Assembly: GCF_008365375.1 (NCBI RefSeq)
Contig: NZ_QOKW01000024.1
Location: 40,354-104,353 of the forward strand
Source of the DNA: Roseomonas genomospecies 6
GTDB lineage: Bacteria; Pseudomonadota; Alphaproteobacteria; Azospirillales; Azospirillaceae
Reading direction: 5' to 3'
Length of the DNA: 64,000 nucleotides
This document shows, piece after piece, positions 41,733-51,421 of the stretch. How positions within the stretch are numbered: position 1 is the stretch's first letter; each line of letters starts with the position of its first letter. The notes below the pieces were generated by a model. That model had not been told where the DNA came from. It saw nothing but the letters and a program-made list of their open reading frames with translations, and did no database searches. A program made the position numbers and the translations under genes.

Positions 41733-42866
41733 ATGGCGACGCCGATTCAGATCACGTTGCGCGAGTTGGAGGCGTTGGGCCTCGAGGATGAAACGGGCCG
41801 TCCCCTGGTGGAATCCGAACCTCTGTTGCCGGACTGCGAGGTGCCCATCCTCCCGCTGGCCTTTGGCGACAGCGATCTTGCGGACCGCCGCGTCGTCGAG
41901 CACCCCTTCGCCGGAGCCTGGCGCGAAGCCGTGTACCGCCCGGCCCCGGTAAGACTGTACCGCCTGAGGAATGCCTGCGTTCATTCGACCGCCGGGGTGA
42001 CCATGCTGGCCAACCGGCTGATCGCGGAGACGCTCCAGCATGTCTATCCTCCGGAACACGGGATGGACGTCGATCCCGAAAGCGGATTCACGACGCTTCA
42101 AAGCTCCGACGTCCGGCGCATCGCGGGACGGGCCGTGCATCTTCTGGCGGCGGGCGCCTTCAACTACTACCACTGGCACATCGACGCTGCGGCCCGCCTG
42201 CCCACAGTGCCGGATCGGTATCGCGACGACATCATCCTGGTGCCGCCGCTGGACCACGCCTTCCAAACCGACACGCTCGTCCACTTGGCCGGCGGCCGGC
42301 CGATACGCGCCCACGCCATCGCAACGGCGGAAAGCGTTCTGGTGGACGAATTGGTGCTGATCCCGAATCTTTCGGGCTTCGGCTATTATCCACACCCGGA
42401 GATGCTGGCCGCGTTCGACCGTCTGGTCGCAAGCGTCGGTGCCGCGAACCCGCACCGGCGGCTCTACATCCAGCGAACCCGCTCCCCGAAACGCCGCCTG
42501 GAGAACGAAGCCGAGGTCATCGCCCTGCTCGCGAACGCCGGCTACGAGATCCTGGACCTCGACGGCATGTCGCTCGCCGATCAGGTCCGCCGTTTCGCGG
42601 AAGCCACCCATGTGGTCGGGCCGCACGGCGCCGGACTGACCAATCTGGTGTTCTGCCGTCCAGGAACCCAGGTGTGCGAACTCCAGATGGACTGTTACAT
42701 GAATTGGCTTTTCCGCCGCCTCTCCAACCTTCGGGGCGTGCGCTACGGCTATGTCATGGGCGAAATCCAAGGGCCTTGGGAACCGGTCTGGCCGCATGAC
42801 CGGACCTGGCGAATTCCGCTCGACCAGACGCGTGATACGCTGATAAGGGCCGGCTTCCTGACCTGA
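41733..42866 (+). CDS. Glycosyltransferase family 61-like protein
   Basis: About 377 residues. The C-terminal part has the signature of the DUF563/GT61 family: ADQVRRFAEATHVVGPHGAGLTNLVFC (in pieces), preceded by LYIQRTRSPKRRLENEAEV. An AGAFNYYHWHID motif stands in the middle. No membrane segment is evident, so it probably works in the cytosol on a polysaccharide or protein acceptor. ATG 41733 was taken; an upstream TTG is possible. No sugar-nucleotide genes adjoin it. Confidence 0.82.
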   Translation: MATPIQITLRELEALGLEDETGRPLVESEPLLPDCEVPILPLAFGDSDLADRRVVEHPFAGAWREAVYRPAPVRLYRLRNACVHSTAGVTMLANRLIAETLQHVYPPEHGMDVDPESGFTTLQSSDVRRIAGRAVHLLAAGAFNYYHWHIDAAARLPTVPDRYRDDIILVPPLDHAFQTDTLVHLAGGRPIRAHAIATAESVLVDELVLIPNLSGFGYYPHPEMLAAFDRLVASVGAANPHRRLYIQRTRSPKRRLENEAEVIALLANAGYEILDLDGMSLADQVRRFAEATHVVGPHGAGLTNLVFCRPGTQVCELQMDCYMNWLFRRLSNLRGVRYGYVMGEIQGPWEPVWPHDRTWRIPLDQTRDTLIRAGFLT

Positions 42867-42951
42867 TCCATCGATTCTCTGCGATCAGGCGCGAAAAGGG
42901 GAACGTGGCCGTGCGGCCCCTTCCCCCTCCCGTCGAACGCCCCTCACCCGA

Positions 42952-44169
42952 TCAGGCCGCCAGGGGCGGATGCACGGCGGCTTGCGCCAGGACGTCCAGC
43001 GTGTGGCTGGCGATCATGCGCTCCTCGTCGGTGGGGATGACGAAGACCGGCACGCGGCTGTCGGCGGCGGAGATGCGCGTGGCACGGGCACGGTTCGCCG
43101 CCCCGTCGAGGTGGACGCCGAGCCAGCCCAACTTCTCCGCCACCCGAGCGCGCACCGGGGCGGAGTTCTCGCCGACGCCGGCGGTGAAGACGACCGCGTC
43201 CAGACCGCCCATGGAGGCCGCGAGCCCCGCCGCCTGCTTGGCGACCTGGAAGCAGAACAGCTCCACGGCTTCCGCCGCCTGCGGGTTCTCGCTGTCCAGC
43301 AGGGCGCGCATGTCGTTGGACACGCCGGACACGCCCAGCAGCCCGGACTTGTGGTAGAGCAGCCGCTCCAGCTCGTCCGGCCCCATGCCCTTCTCGCGCA
43401 TCAGATAGATCAGCACGCCGGGGTCGAGGGTGCCGGGGCGCGTGCCCATCGGCAGGCCGTCCAGAGCGGTGAAGCCCATGGTGGTGTCGACGCTGCGGCC
43501 CGCCCGCATGCCGCACAGGCTGGACCCGCTGCCGAGATGGCAGACGACCACGCGGGCCTCGGCCAGCTCCGGCGCGATCTGCGGCAGGCGCTGGGCGATG
43601 TACTCGTAGGACAGGCCGTGGAAGCCGTAGCGGCGCACGCCCTCGTCGGTCAGTTCGCGCGGCAGGGCGAACATCTGCGCCTGCCAGGGGCGCGTGCTGT
43701 GGAAGGCGGTGTCGAAGCAGGCGACCTGCGGCAGCTCCGGATAGACCTCGGCCAGCGCGGTCATCGCCGCGATGTTGTGCGGCTGGTGCAGCGGGGCCAG
43801 CGGCACCAGGGCCTCCAGCTCGGCCAGCACCGCCGGGGTCAGCCGGACCGGCGCGTCGAAGCGGGTGCCGCCATGCACGACCCGGTGGCCGGCGGCGACC
43901 AGCCGCACGTCGCGCAGCTCGTGCCGCATCCAGGCCAGCAGGAAGCCGAGCAGCCCGGCGCGGTCGCCGGGGCCGACCTCGTCCAGGATGCCGTCGGCCA
44001 GGACGCGGCGGGCCGCGTCCTTCGCCTCGAAACGGGGAACGGTGCCGATGCCGGAGATCTGGCCGGTCAGGACGGCCTCCGGATCGCTCTTCCCGGCGCC
44101 GCAGAAGACGGAGAATTTCAGGCTGGAGGAGCCCGCGTTGATGACGAGGCAGGCGTCACGATGCGACAT
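42952..44169 (-). CDS. ackA: Acetate kinase
   Basis: A 405-residue ASKHA kinase making ATP and acetate from acetyl phosphate, or the reverse. It has VINAGSSSLKFSVF at the start, HRVVHGG, the FDTAFH motif with the catalytic Asp, GFHGLSYEYIA and GSGSSLCGMRAGRSVDTTMGF (in pieces). Length is standard. It begins 10 nt after the MaoC-Pta gene, so the pair is one operon on the minus strand, likely driven by the operator-bearing promoter at 45770-45787. Confidence 0.95.
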   Translation of the reverse strand: MSHRDACLVINAGSSSLKFSVFCGAGKSDPEAVLTGQISGIGTVPRFEAKDAARRVLADGILDEVGPGDRAGLLGFLLAWMRHELRDVRLVAAGHRVVHGGTRFDAPVRLTPAVLAELEALVPLAPLHQPHNIAAMTALAEVYPELPQVACFDTAFHSTRPWQAQMFALPRELTDEGVRRYGFHGLSYEYIAQRLPQIAPELAEARVVVCHLGSGSSLCGMRAGRSVDTTMGFTALDGLPMGTRPGTLDPGVLIYLMREKGMGPDELERLLYHKSGLLGVSGVSNDMRALLDSENPQAAEAVELFCFQVAKQAAGLAASMGGLDAVVFTAGVGENSAPVRARVAEKLGWLGVHLDGAANRARATRISAADSRVPVFVIPTDEERMIASHTLDVLAQAAVHPPLAA

Positions 44170-44179
44170 GGCGTGATCC

Positions 44180-45649
44180 TCACTCCGCGGCCAAGGGGGC
44201 GGCGTCGAGTGCGAGGGAGGGACGGCGCGCGGCGGCCACCAGCGCCGCCACGGCGCAGGAGGCGAGGCGGGTGCGGACATTATCGGCGCGGCTGGTCAGG
44301 ATGACCGGAACCCGCGCGCCCAGAACGATGCCCGCGGCGTCGGCGTTGGCGAGGAAGGACAGTTGCTTGGCGAGCATGTTGCCAGCCTCAAGGTCGGGGA
44401 CGAGCAGGATGTCGGCCTGACCGGAGACGGGCGACCTGATGCCCTTGATGCGCGCGGCCTCGGCGCTGATGGCGTTGTCGAAAGCCAGCGGGCCGTCCAG
44501 GATGCCGCCGGTGATCTGGCCGCGGTCGGCCATCTTGCACAGCGCCGCCGCTTCCAGCGTGGTGGCGATCTTCGGGTTCACCGTCTCCACCGCCGACAGG
44601 ATGGCGACGCGCGGCGTCTCCACGCCCAGCACCTTCGCCAGATCGATGGCGTTCTGGACGATGTGGACCTTGTCCTCCAGCGTCGGGTAGATGTTGATCG
44701 CGGCGTCGGTGATGAGCAGGGCGCGCGGGTAGGTCGGCACGTTCATCACGAAGACGTGGCTGATGCGGCGGCTGGTGCGCAGTCCGGTGTCCTTGCGCAC
44801 GACCTCGGCCATCAGCTCGTCGGTGTGCAGGCTGCCCTTCATCACCGCCTCGGCCTCGCCGTTGCGGGCCAGAGCGACGGCGGCCGCCGCGGCGGCGTGG
44901 CTGTGCTCCACGTCGATCAGGCGGTAGCGGGCGATGTCCAGCCCATGGGCGGCGGCCAGCGCGCGGATCTTCGCCGCCGGGCCGATCAGGATGGGATCGA
45001 TCAGGCCGGCTTCCGCCGCCTCCACCGCGCCCTTCAGCGAGCTTTCGTCGCAGGGATGGGCGACCGCCGTGGCGACCGGCTCCAGACCGTCGCACTTGTG
45101 CAGAAGCGCGTCGTGCTTGTCGTGGCGGATCATCTGGATCTGCGGCAGCGCGTGGGCCACGCGGCGGACCTTGCGGGTGGGTGCCACCACCTCCGCGGTG
45201 CCGGTCACCACGACCTCGCCGTCCTGGTTGGTGCACAGGCAGTCGAAGACGACGATGTTCCGGTCGGCCCGCTTCTCGCGCACGGTGACGGTGGCGGTGA
45301 CGACGTCGCCCAGCCCGACCGGGCGGCGGAAGCGCAGGTCCTGGCCGGCATAGACGGTGCCGGCGCCGGGCAGCCGAGTTCCCAGCACGCCGGAGATCAG
45401 CGCGCCGGACCACATGCCATGGCCGATCACCTTCTGGAAGCGGCTGTCGGCGGCGAATGTCGCGTCCAGATGCACCGGATCGATGTTGCCGGAGACGGTG
45501 GCGAACAGCTCGACGTCCATGACGGTCAGTTGCCGCGCGATGCTGGCGGACTGCCCGACGGCGATCTCGTCGAAGGTGACGTTCTCGATCGGGACCGCCT
45601 CGGTCGAGGCCGCCCCGAGGTCGCCGCTGGATTCACCATTGGCAGTCAT
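44180..45649 (-). CDS. Bifunctional MaoC-like hydratase / phosphate acetyl(butyryl)transferase
   Basis: 489 residues in two parts. Residues 20-165 are a MaoC hot-dog domain (FDEIAVGQSAS, TVSGNIDPVHLD, GHGMWSGALISGVLG). The rest is a phosphate acetyl/butyryltransferase domain, with GSLHTDELM, RRISHVFVMN and LTSRADNVRTRLAS. Such fusions are common in alphaproteobacteria and replace a classical Pta: acyl-CoA + Pi to acyl phosphate. What the hydratase domain does is unclear. It precedes ackA in one operon. Confidence 0.9.
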   Translation of the reverse strand: MTANGESSGDLGAASTEAVPIENVTFDEIAVGQSASIARQLTVMDVELFATVSGNIDPVHLDATFAADSRFQKVIGHGMWSGALISGVLGTRLPGAGTVYAGQDLRFRRPVGLGDVVTATVTVREKRADRNIVVFDCLCTNQDGEVVVTGTAEVVAPTRKVRRVAHALPQIQMIRHDKHDALLHKCDGLEPVATAVAHPCDESSLKGAVEAAEAGLIDPILIGPAAKIRALAAAHGLDIARYRLIDVEHSHAAAAAAVALARNGEAEAVMKGSLHTDELMAEVVRKDTGLRTSRRISHVFVMNVPTYPRALLITDAAINIYPTLEDKVHIVQNAIDLAKVLGVETPRVAILSAVETVNPKIATTLEAAALCKMADRGQITGGILDGPLAFDNAISAEAARIKGIRSPVSGQADILLVPDLEAGNMLAKQLSFLANADAAGIVLGARVPVILTSRADNVRTRLASCAVAALVAAARRPSLALDAAPLAAE

Positions 45650-45769
45650 TGCAGAACACTCCGGATAAGAGAAAAAGGCATGACGCTGCCCGTTTCAGCC
45701 GATCCCTCCCGGCGCGCGCCTTGCTGAATGGGAAGCGCGTCTTGCCGTCTTCTTCTATGAGCGTCTTCT

Positions 45770-45787
45770 TGTATACTGATATATTAG
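45770..45787 (-). promoter_or_regulatory. pta-ackA promoter region with operator copy 2
   Basis: Read on the minus strand, CTAATATATCAG (45787-45776) is followed directly by TATACA (45775-45770), a good -10. No convincing -35 box is seen. The pta start codon lies about 120 bp downstream. The arrangement is the same as at the kdu, pyk and TRAP promoters. Confidence 0.6.
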
Positions 45788-45865
45788 CAGGAAGGACGCT
45801 GCGGCGCACCGAAACTGGTGCGACCGGACACTTTGCCGCAGGACGCGCTGCCAGCATCTCCAGCA

Positions 45866-45898
45866 AAAAGCCCGGCCCCGTTTCCGGGACCGGGCCTT
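45866..45898 (-). terminator. Rho-independent terminator of the RND operon
   Basis: On the minus strand GGCCCGGTCCCGG pairs with the CGGGGCCGGGC arm and is followed by TTTTT. It lies about 25 nt after the stop of the RND permease. Confidence 0.85.
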
Positions 45899-45922
45899 CC
45901 GCTTCCAGCCGCAGCCGAACCG

Positions 45923-48900
45923 TCAGTCGCCGGCGGGCACCGGCTCGGCACCCGGCGGGGGAAGGGCGCCGGCACGCTTGCTGCCGAACAGACGGTAGAC
46001 CGCGACGAAGAAGACCGGGACGAACAGGATCGCCAGCACGGTGGCGGAGATCATGCCGCCCATCACGCCCACGCCGATGGCGTTCTGGCTTTCCGAGCCG
46101 GCGCCGCTGCTGGTCGCCAGCGGAAGCACGCCCAGAACGAAGGCCAGCGAGGTCATGATGATCGGGCGCAGGCGCTGGCGGCACGCCTCGATGGCGGCCT
46201 CCTTCAGCTCCATCCCCTCGTCGTAGAGCGCCTTGGCGAACTCCACGATCAGGATGGCGTTCTTCGCCGACAGGCCGATGGTCGTCAGCAGGCCCACCTG
46301 GAAGTAGACGTCGCTGGGCAGCCCGCGCAGCGTGGCGGCGATCACCGCGCCGATGACGCCCAGCGGCACCACCAGGATGACCGACGCCGGCACCGACCAG
46401 CTCTCGTAGAGCGCCGCGAGGCACAGGAAGACGATCAGCATGGACAGGGCGTAGAGCACCGGGGCCTGCGAACCGCTCAGCCGCTCCTCGTAGGACAGGC
46501 CGGTCCATTCGAAGCCGATGCCCGGCGGCAGCTTGGCCATCACCGCCTCCATCTCCGCCATCGCCTCGCCGGAGCTGACGCCCGGCGCCGCGGCGCCCTG
46601 GATGTTGAGCGAAGACAGGCCGTTGTACCGCTCCAGCTTCGGCGAGCCGAAGGTCCATTCCGCCGTGGTGAAGGCGGAGAAGGGCACCATCTGGCCGGTG
46701 GCGTTGCGCACATACCAGCGGTCCACGTCACTCGGCTGCATGCGGTAGGGCGCGTCGGCCTGGAGATAGACGCGCTTCACGCGCCCCTGGTCGATGAAGT
46801 CGTTGACGTAGGACGACCCCCAGGCCGCCGCCAGCGTCGTGTTGATGTCGGTCAGCGACAGGCCGAGCGCGCTCGCCTTCTCGCGGTCCACGGTCAGCTT
46901 GTACTGCGGCGTGTCCTCCAGCCCGTTCGGGCGGACGCCGACCAGCTTGGGGTTCTGCGCCGCCATGCCCAGCAACTGGTTGCGCGCCTGCATCAGCCGG
47001 TCGTGCCCGACGCCGCCGCGGTCCACCAACTGAAGGTCGAAGCCGGTGGCGTTGCCGAGGCCCGGAACCGAGGGCGGCATGAAGGCGAAGACCACCGCGT
47101 CCTTGGCCTTCGACAGGGCGGCCATGGCGCGCCCGGCGATGGCTTCCGGCTTGCGGTCGGCGGTTTCGCGCTCGCTCCAGTCGCGCAGCCGGACGAAGGC
47201 CATGCCGGCGTTCTGGCCGCGGCCCGCGAAGTTGAAGCCGGCGATGGTGAACAAGCCCTCGACGCTGTCCTTCTCCTGCTCCAGGAAATAGGTCTCGACC
47301 TGCTTGGTGGTCTCCATCGTGCGCTCGATGCTGGCGTTCGGCGGGGCCGACCACAGCACGAACATGGTTCCGCGGTCCTCCTGCGGCAGGAAGGACGACG
47401 GCATCTGAAGGAACAGGTAGGCCAGACCGCCGACGATCAGCATGTAGGCGACGCCGTAGCGCCCGAGCCGCGACACCGCCCCGCGCACGCCGCGCAGATA
47501 GACGCGGCTGCTGGCGTCGAAGCCGCGGTTGAACAGGCCGAAGAAGCCGCGCTTGGCGTGGCCATGGCCCTTCGCCACCGGCTTCAGGATGGTGGCGCAG
47601 AGCGCCGGGGTCAGCACCAGGGCCACCACCACCGACAGCGCCATGGCCGACACGATGGTCAGAGCGAACTGGCGGTAGATGGCGCCCGCGGAGCCGCCGA
47701 AGAAGGCCATGGGGACGAACACGGCGGACAGCACCAGCGCGATGCCGATCAGGGCGCCGGTGATCTGGTCCATCGACCTGCGGGTCGCCTCGCGCGGGGG
47801 CAGCCCCTCCTCGCTCATCACGCGCTCGACGTTCTCCACCACCACGATGGCGTCGTCCACCAGAAGGCCGATGGCCAGCACCATGCCGAACATGGTCAGC
47901 GTGTTGATCGAGAAGCCGAACAGCGACAGCACGCCGAAGGTGCCCAGAAGCACCACCGGAACCGCGATGGTCGGGATCAGCGTCGCCCGGAAGTTCTGAA
48001 GGAACAGGTACATCACGGCGAAGACGAGGATGATCGCCTCGATCAGCGTCTTGACGACCTCGTGGATCGACAGCTCGACGAAGGGCGTCGTGTCGTACGG
48101 GTAGAAGACCTCCAGCCCTTCGGGGAAGAAGGCCGACAGCTCCGCGATGCGCGCCTTCACGGCGGCGGCGGTGTCCAGCGCGTTGGCGCCGGTCGCCAGC
48201 TTGACGCCCACGCCCGCCGCCGGCTTGCCGTTGTAGCGGGCGGTGATCTCGTAGGTTTCCTGCCCGATCTCGATGCGCGCGACGTCGCGCAGCCGCACCT
48301 GGGCGCCGTCGGGATTGACGCGCAGCAGGATGGCGCCGAACTCCTCCGGCGTCTGCATGCGCGACTGCGCCATGATGGTGGCGTTGATGCGCTGGCCCGG
48401 CACCGCGGGGGCGCCGCCGAGCTGGCCCGCCGACACCTGCGCGTTCTCCGCGCGGATGGCGTTGGTGACGTCGATGGTGGTGAGCTGGTGGCTGTTCAGC
48501 GCGTCGGGGTCCAGCCAGATCCGCATGGCGTGCTGCGGGCCGAACACGGTGATGTCGCCCACGCCCTCGACGCGGCTGATCGTGTCCTGGAGGTTGGAGG
48601 CCACATAGTCGGCGATGTCGCCCTGGCTCAGCCGCCCGTCGCTGGACACGAAGCCGGCGACCATCAGGAAGTCGTTGCCGGCCTTCGACACCTGGAGGCC
48701 GCGCTGCTGCACCTCCTGCGGCAGGAGCGGCACGGCGAGCTGGAGCTTGTTCTGCACCTGGACCTGCGCGATGTCCGGGTTGGCCTCCGGCTCGAAGGTC
48801 AGGGTGATGGTGACGTTGCCCGACGAATCGCTGTTCGACGACATGTAGCGGAAGTGGTCCAGCCCGGTCATCTTCTGCTCGATGACCTGGGTGACCGTGT

Positions 48901-49075
48901 CCTCCAGCGTCTTCGCCGACGCGCCGGGATAGCTGGCGGTGATGGACACCGTCGGCGGGGCGATCTTCGGGTACTGCTCGACGGGCAGGCCCAGGATCGC
49001 CAGACCACCCGCCAGCATGATGACGATGGCGATGACCCAGGCGAAGACGGGCCGGTCGATGAAGAATTTCGACAT
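45923..49075 (-). CDS. RND multidrug efflux transporter, inner-membrane permease
   Basis: A 1050-residue AcrB/MexB-type HAE1 permease of normal length. It starts FFIDRPVFAWVIAIVIMLAGG (in pieces), and has the proton-relay Asp pair in AIGLLVDDAIVVVENVERVM and twelve membrane segments with two large periplasmic loops. It uses proton flow to expel drugs or detergents through a tripartite complex. The adaptor gene lies 31 nt upstream; no outer-membrane channel gene is in the window, so TolC/OprM must be supplied elsewhere. Confidence 0.95.
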   Translation of the reverse strand: MSKFFIDRPVFAWVIAIVIMLAGGLAILGLPVEQYPKIAPPTVSITASYPGASAKTLEDTVTQVIEQKMTGLDHFRYMSSNSDSSGNVTITLTFEPEANPDIAQVQVQNKLQLAVPLLPQEVQQRGLQVSKAGNDFLMVAGFVSSDGRLSQGDIADYVASNLQDTISRVEGVGDITVFGPQHAMRIWLDPDALNSHQLTTIDVTNAIRAENAQVSAGQLGGAPAVPGQRINATIMAQSRMQTPEEFGAILLRVNPDGAQVRLRDVARIEIGQETYEITARYNGKPAAGVGVKLATGANALDTAAAVKARIAELSAFFPEGLEVFYPYDTTPFVELSIHEVVKTLIEAIILVFAVMYLFLQNFRATLIPTIAVPVVLLGTFGVLSLFGFSINTLTMFGMVLAIGLLVDDAIVVVENVERVMSEEGLPPREATRRSMDQITGALIGIALVLSAVFVPMAFFGGSAGAIYRQFALTIVSAMALSVVVALVLTPALCATILKPVAKGHGHAKRGFFGLFNRGFDASSRVYLRGVRGAVSRLGRYGVAYMLIVGGLAYLFLQMPSSFLPQEDRGTMFVLWSAPPNASIERTMETTKQVETYFLEQEKDSVEGLFTIAGFNFAGRGQNAGMAFVRLRDWSERETADRKPEAIAGRAMAALSKAKDAVVFAFMPPSVPGLGNATGFDLQLVDRGGVGHDRLMQARNQLLGMAAQNPKLVGVRPNGLEDTPQYKLTVDREKASALGLSLTDINTTLAAAWGSSYVNDFIDQGRVKRVYLQADAPYRMQPSDVDRWYVRNATGQMVPFSAFTTAEWTFGSPKLERYNGLSSLNIQGAAAPGVSSGEAMAEMEAVMAKLPPGIGFEWTGLSYEERLSGSQAPVLYALSMLIVFLCLAALYESWSVPASVILVVPLGVIGAVIAATLRGLPSDVYFQVGLLTTIGLSAKNAILIVEFAKALYDEGMELKEAAIEACRQRLRPIIMTSLAFVLGVLPLATSSGAGSESQNAIGVGVMGGMISATVLAILFVPVFFVAVYRLFGSKRAGALPPPGAEPVPAGD

Positions 49076-49106
49076 GGATGGGTCCTTTATCAGCGCGCCT
49101 GCGGCA

Positions 49107-50291
49107 TCAGCGCGCCTGCGGCGCGGGCAGGGCCGCCACGGCGCTCTGCGGCGCCACCGGCTTGACCTCGGCCCCCGGCTTCACCTTCTGAAGCCCTTCG
49201 ACCACGATGCGCTCGCCCGGCTTCAGCCCGTCGGAGACCAGCCAGGCGTTGTCGATCGCCCGCTCGGTCTTGATGGTGCGCGGGTTGACCTTGTTGTCGT
49301 CGCCCACGACCCAGACGCGCGCCGACCCGTCCGGCCCGCGCTGGACCGCTTCCTGCGGCACGGCGAGAGCGTTCTCGGCCACGCCCTGCTCCACGCGGGC
49401 GCGCACGAACAGGCCCGGCAGCAGGTTCAGGTCCGGGTTCGGGAAGACCGCCCGCAACTGGACGGAGCTGGTGCCCGGATCGACCGTGACGTCGGAGAAC
49501 TGGAGATCGCCGCGCTGCGGATAGGGAGCCTCCGCCCCGTGCAGGACCAGCGAGACGGGGATCTTGCCGGGTTCCGCCGGGCGGATGCGGCCGCTCGCCA
49601 TGTCCTGGCGGAGCTGCATGAGCTGCGAGGCGGTCTGGGTGACGTCCACATAGATGGGGTCGAGCTGCTGGACGGTGGCGAGCGCCGTCGCCTGATTGGC
49701 GGTGACCAGCGCGCCCTCCGTCACGGCGGACTTGCCGATGCGGCCCGAGATGGGAGCGAAGACCTTGGTGTAGTCCAGGTTGATGCGCGCCAGATTGTAG
49801 GCGGCCTTGGCGGCGGCGACCTGCGCCTCGTTCTGCTTCAGCGAGGCCATGGCGTCGTCGTAGTCCTGCTTGCTGACGACGCTGCTGCGCACGAGGTCGC
49901 CGTAGCGGGCGGCCTTGTTGCGGGCGGCCTGGAGGTTGGCTTCCGCCTTCTGGATGTCGGCCTGGGCGACGGCCAGCTCCGCCTCGTAGGTGGCCGGGTC
50001 GATCTGGTAGAGCTGGTCGCCCGCCTTGACGTCGCTGCCTTCCGTGAAGAAGCGCTTCAGCACGATGCCGCTGACCTGGGGCCGGATCTCGGCCACGCGG
50101 AAGGCCGCGGTGCGGCCCGGCAGCTCGGTGGTGACGGACAGGCGTTGCGGCTGGATGGTCGCCACCGCCACCTCCGCCGGCCCGGGCGCCGGCTGGCCCC
50201 CGGCAGCGTGTTTCTTGTCCTGGCAGGCGCCCAGCACCACCGTGAGGGAGGCCGCCACGGCAAGAGACAGCAATGCGTTCCTGTTGAACAT
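49107..50291 (-). CDS. RND efflux periplasmic adaptor lipoprotein
   Basis: A 394-residue AcrA/MexA-type adaptor. The lipoprotein signal ends in VVLGAC with Cys23 as acylation site. The barrel-sandwich parts are GRTAAFRVAEIRPQVSG and VFAPISGRIGKSAV, with a coiled-coil hairpin between them (ADIQKAEANLQAARNKAARYGDL in pieces). It joins the permease to the outer-membrane channel. Its promoter region carries GTAC-type inverted repeats shared with the divergent TetR gene. Confidence 0.95.
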   Translation of the reverse strand: MFNRNALLSLAVAASLTVVLGACQDKKHAAGGQPAPGPAEVAVATIQPQRLSVTTELPGRTAAFRVAEIRPQVSGIVLKRFFTEGSDVKAGDQLYQIDPATYEAELAVAQADIQKAEANLQAARNKAARYGDLVRSSVVSKQDYDDAMASLKQNEAQVAAAKAAYNLARINLDYTKVFAPISGRIGKSAVTEGALVTANQATALATVQQLDPIYVDVTQTASQLMQLRQDMASGRIRPAEPGKIPVSLVLHGAEAPYPQRGDLQFSDVTVDPGTSSVQLRAVFPNPDLNLLPGLFVRARVEQGVAENALAVPQEAVQRGPDGSARVWVVGDDNKVNPRTIKTERAIDNAWLVSDGLKPGERIVVEGLQKVKPGAEVKPVAPQSAVAALPAPQAR

Positions 50292-50417
50292 CCGTTCCTC
50301 GTCAAAACGCCGTGATGCGGCGATGAAATGTTCAAAAGAGCCGGGGCCTCCGCTGCCCGCCCGGCGTTGGGAACCGGCGGAAAAGACCGGTGCGCGCGGA
50401 CGGTGCGAAAAGACCCC

Positions 50418-50452
50418 TTTATCCGTACTGTCTCATACAGTACACTGTACTG
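50418..50452. promoter_or_regulatory. TetR operator cluster and promoter between efflux genes and TetR1
   Basis: GTACTGT-ctcat-ACAGTAC (50425-50443) and CAGTAC-act-GTACTG (50438-50452) are overlapping perfect inverted repeats. On the plus strand they overlie TTTATC-17-TACACT (50418-50423 and 50441-50446), a candidate promoter for the TetR gene. This is what local repression of both divergent units would look like. Confidence 0.65.
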
Positions 50453-50495
50453 GACGATACATTCAGAGCGACCGCTTGCGCAAGGGGGAACCGCA

Positions 50496-51206
50496 ATGCC
50501 CGACAAGGGGGCACCCACACCGTTCCGTGACGGCACCGCCGCAATTGGCTCCGCCGGGTTGGGTTCAGGGGGCTTCGACACGCCCGGTTTCGGCCCGCGC
50601 GGCCAGGCGCGCTGCCGGGCGCTGCTCGACGCCGCGGCGGCGCTGTTCGTGGAAAAGGGATTCGCGCTGACCTCGCTGTCCGACATCCTGCGGCAGGCCG
50701 GCGGGTCGCGCACCACGCTGTACGAGCATTTCGGCGACAAGGAGGGGCTGTTCCGCGCGGTGATGGAGCGTCACTGCGACCGCGTGCTGGAGGAGATGTC
50801 GGCCATGCAGGCCGGCGAACCGGCGGCGATGTCCGAGGCGCTGGAGGAGACCCTGTTCCGCGTCGGCCTGCACATCGCCGGCACGCTGACCATGCCGGAG
50901 ACCACCGCCATCCTGCGCATCCTGGTGTCGGAGGGCGGGCGCATCCCCGACATCGCCCGGGCCTTCTTCCAGGTCGGGCCGGAGAAGACCGTGCGCTGGC
51001 TCGCCGACGGATTCCGCGGCTTGGCCGAGGCCGGGCGCCTGCGCATCGACGACCCGGAGGCCGCGGCCCACGCCTTCATCGGCATGGTGGTCGGCGATCT
51101 GCTGACCAAGCGGCTGATCCTTCCCGACGAATCCGTCTCCATGGAGGAGTTGGAGCGCTACGTCCGCCAGTCCGTGCGGTTGTTCCTTCAGGGGACCCGG
51201 CCCTGA
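50496..51206 (+). CDS. TetR-family regulator (TetR1)
   Basis: A 236-residue AcrR-like regulator. A ~35-residue Gly/Pro-rich tail precedes the helix-turn-helix (ALLDAAAALFVEKGF, LSDILRQAGGSRTTLYEHFGDKEGLF). The C-terminal ligand domain has ILVSEGGRIPDIARAFF. It is divergent from the RND genes, the usual place for their repressor. A second, closely similar TetR follows on the same strand. GGGGGAA precedes the ATG. Confidence 0.9.
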   Translation: MPDKGAPTPFRDGTAAIGSAGLGSGGFDTPGFGPRGQARCRALLDAAAALFVEKGFALTSLSDILRQAGGSRTTLYEHFGDKEGLFRAVMERHCDRVLEEMSAMQAGEPAAMSEALEETLFRVGLHIAGTLTMPETTAILRILVSEGGRIPDIARAFFQVGPEKTVRWLADGFRGLAEAGRLRIDDPEAAAHAFIGMVVGDLLTKRLILPDESVSMEELERYVRQSVRLFLQGTRP

Positions 51207-51276
51207 CGGGACCCCCCGGACGTCATGCCTCATTGCATCGGGGAGCGTCGTCCGGCATAGCACCCTTGCCCCCACT

Positions 51277-51365
51277 CCGGCCCTCCCCCGCTGCGCGGGA
51301 GAGGGTGCCTTCTGCGAAGCGGCGTCCGTTCCCTCCCCTGCGAAGCGGGGGAGGGTTAGGGAGGG
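51277..51365. repeat. Palindromic extragenic repeats between the two TetR genes
   Basis: Two GC-rich imperfect palindromes lie side by side: CCCTCCCCCGC-tgc-GCGGGAGAGGG around 51285-51308, and CCTCCCCTGCGAAGCGGGGGAGG around 51331-51354, with GAAGCGG shared between units. A related element (CCCCTCCCCCGC...GCGGGAGAGGGG) is near 24226-24258. They look like a dispersed REP-type family. Confidence 0.6.
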
Positions 51366-51421
51366 GGCAAAGGTTCCAGCGCGCGGGCAAGAAACCACCA
51401 CACCAAGGACACGCCAGGGAA

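Noticed and set aside
45818..49165. 1115-residue open frame on the plus strand
   Set aside because: Exactly antisense to the RND permease, with Arg/His/Gln-rich low-complexity protein; a coding shadow.
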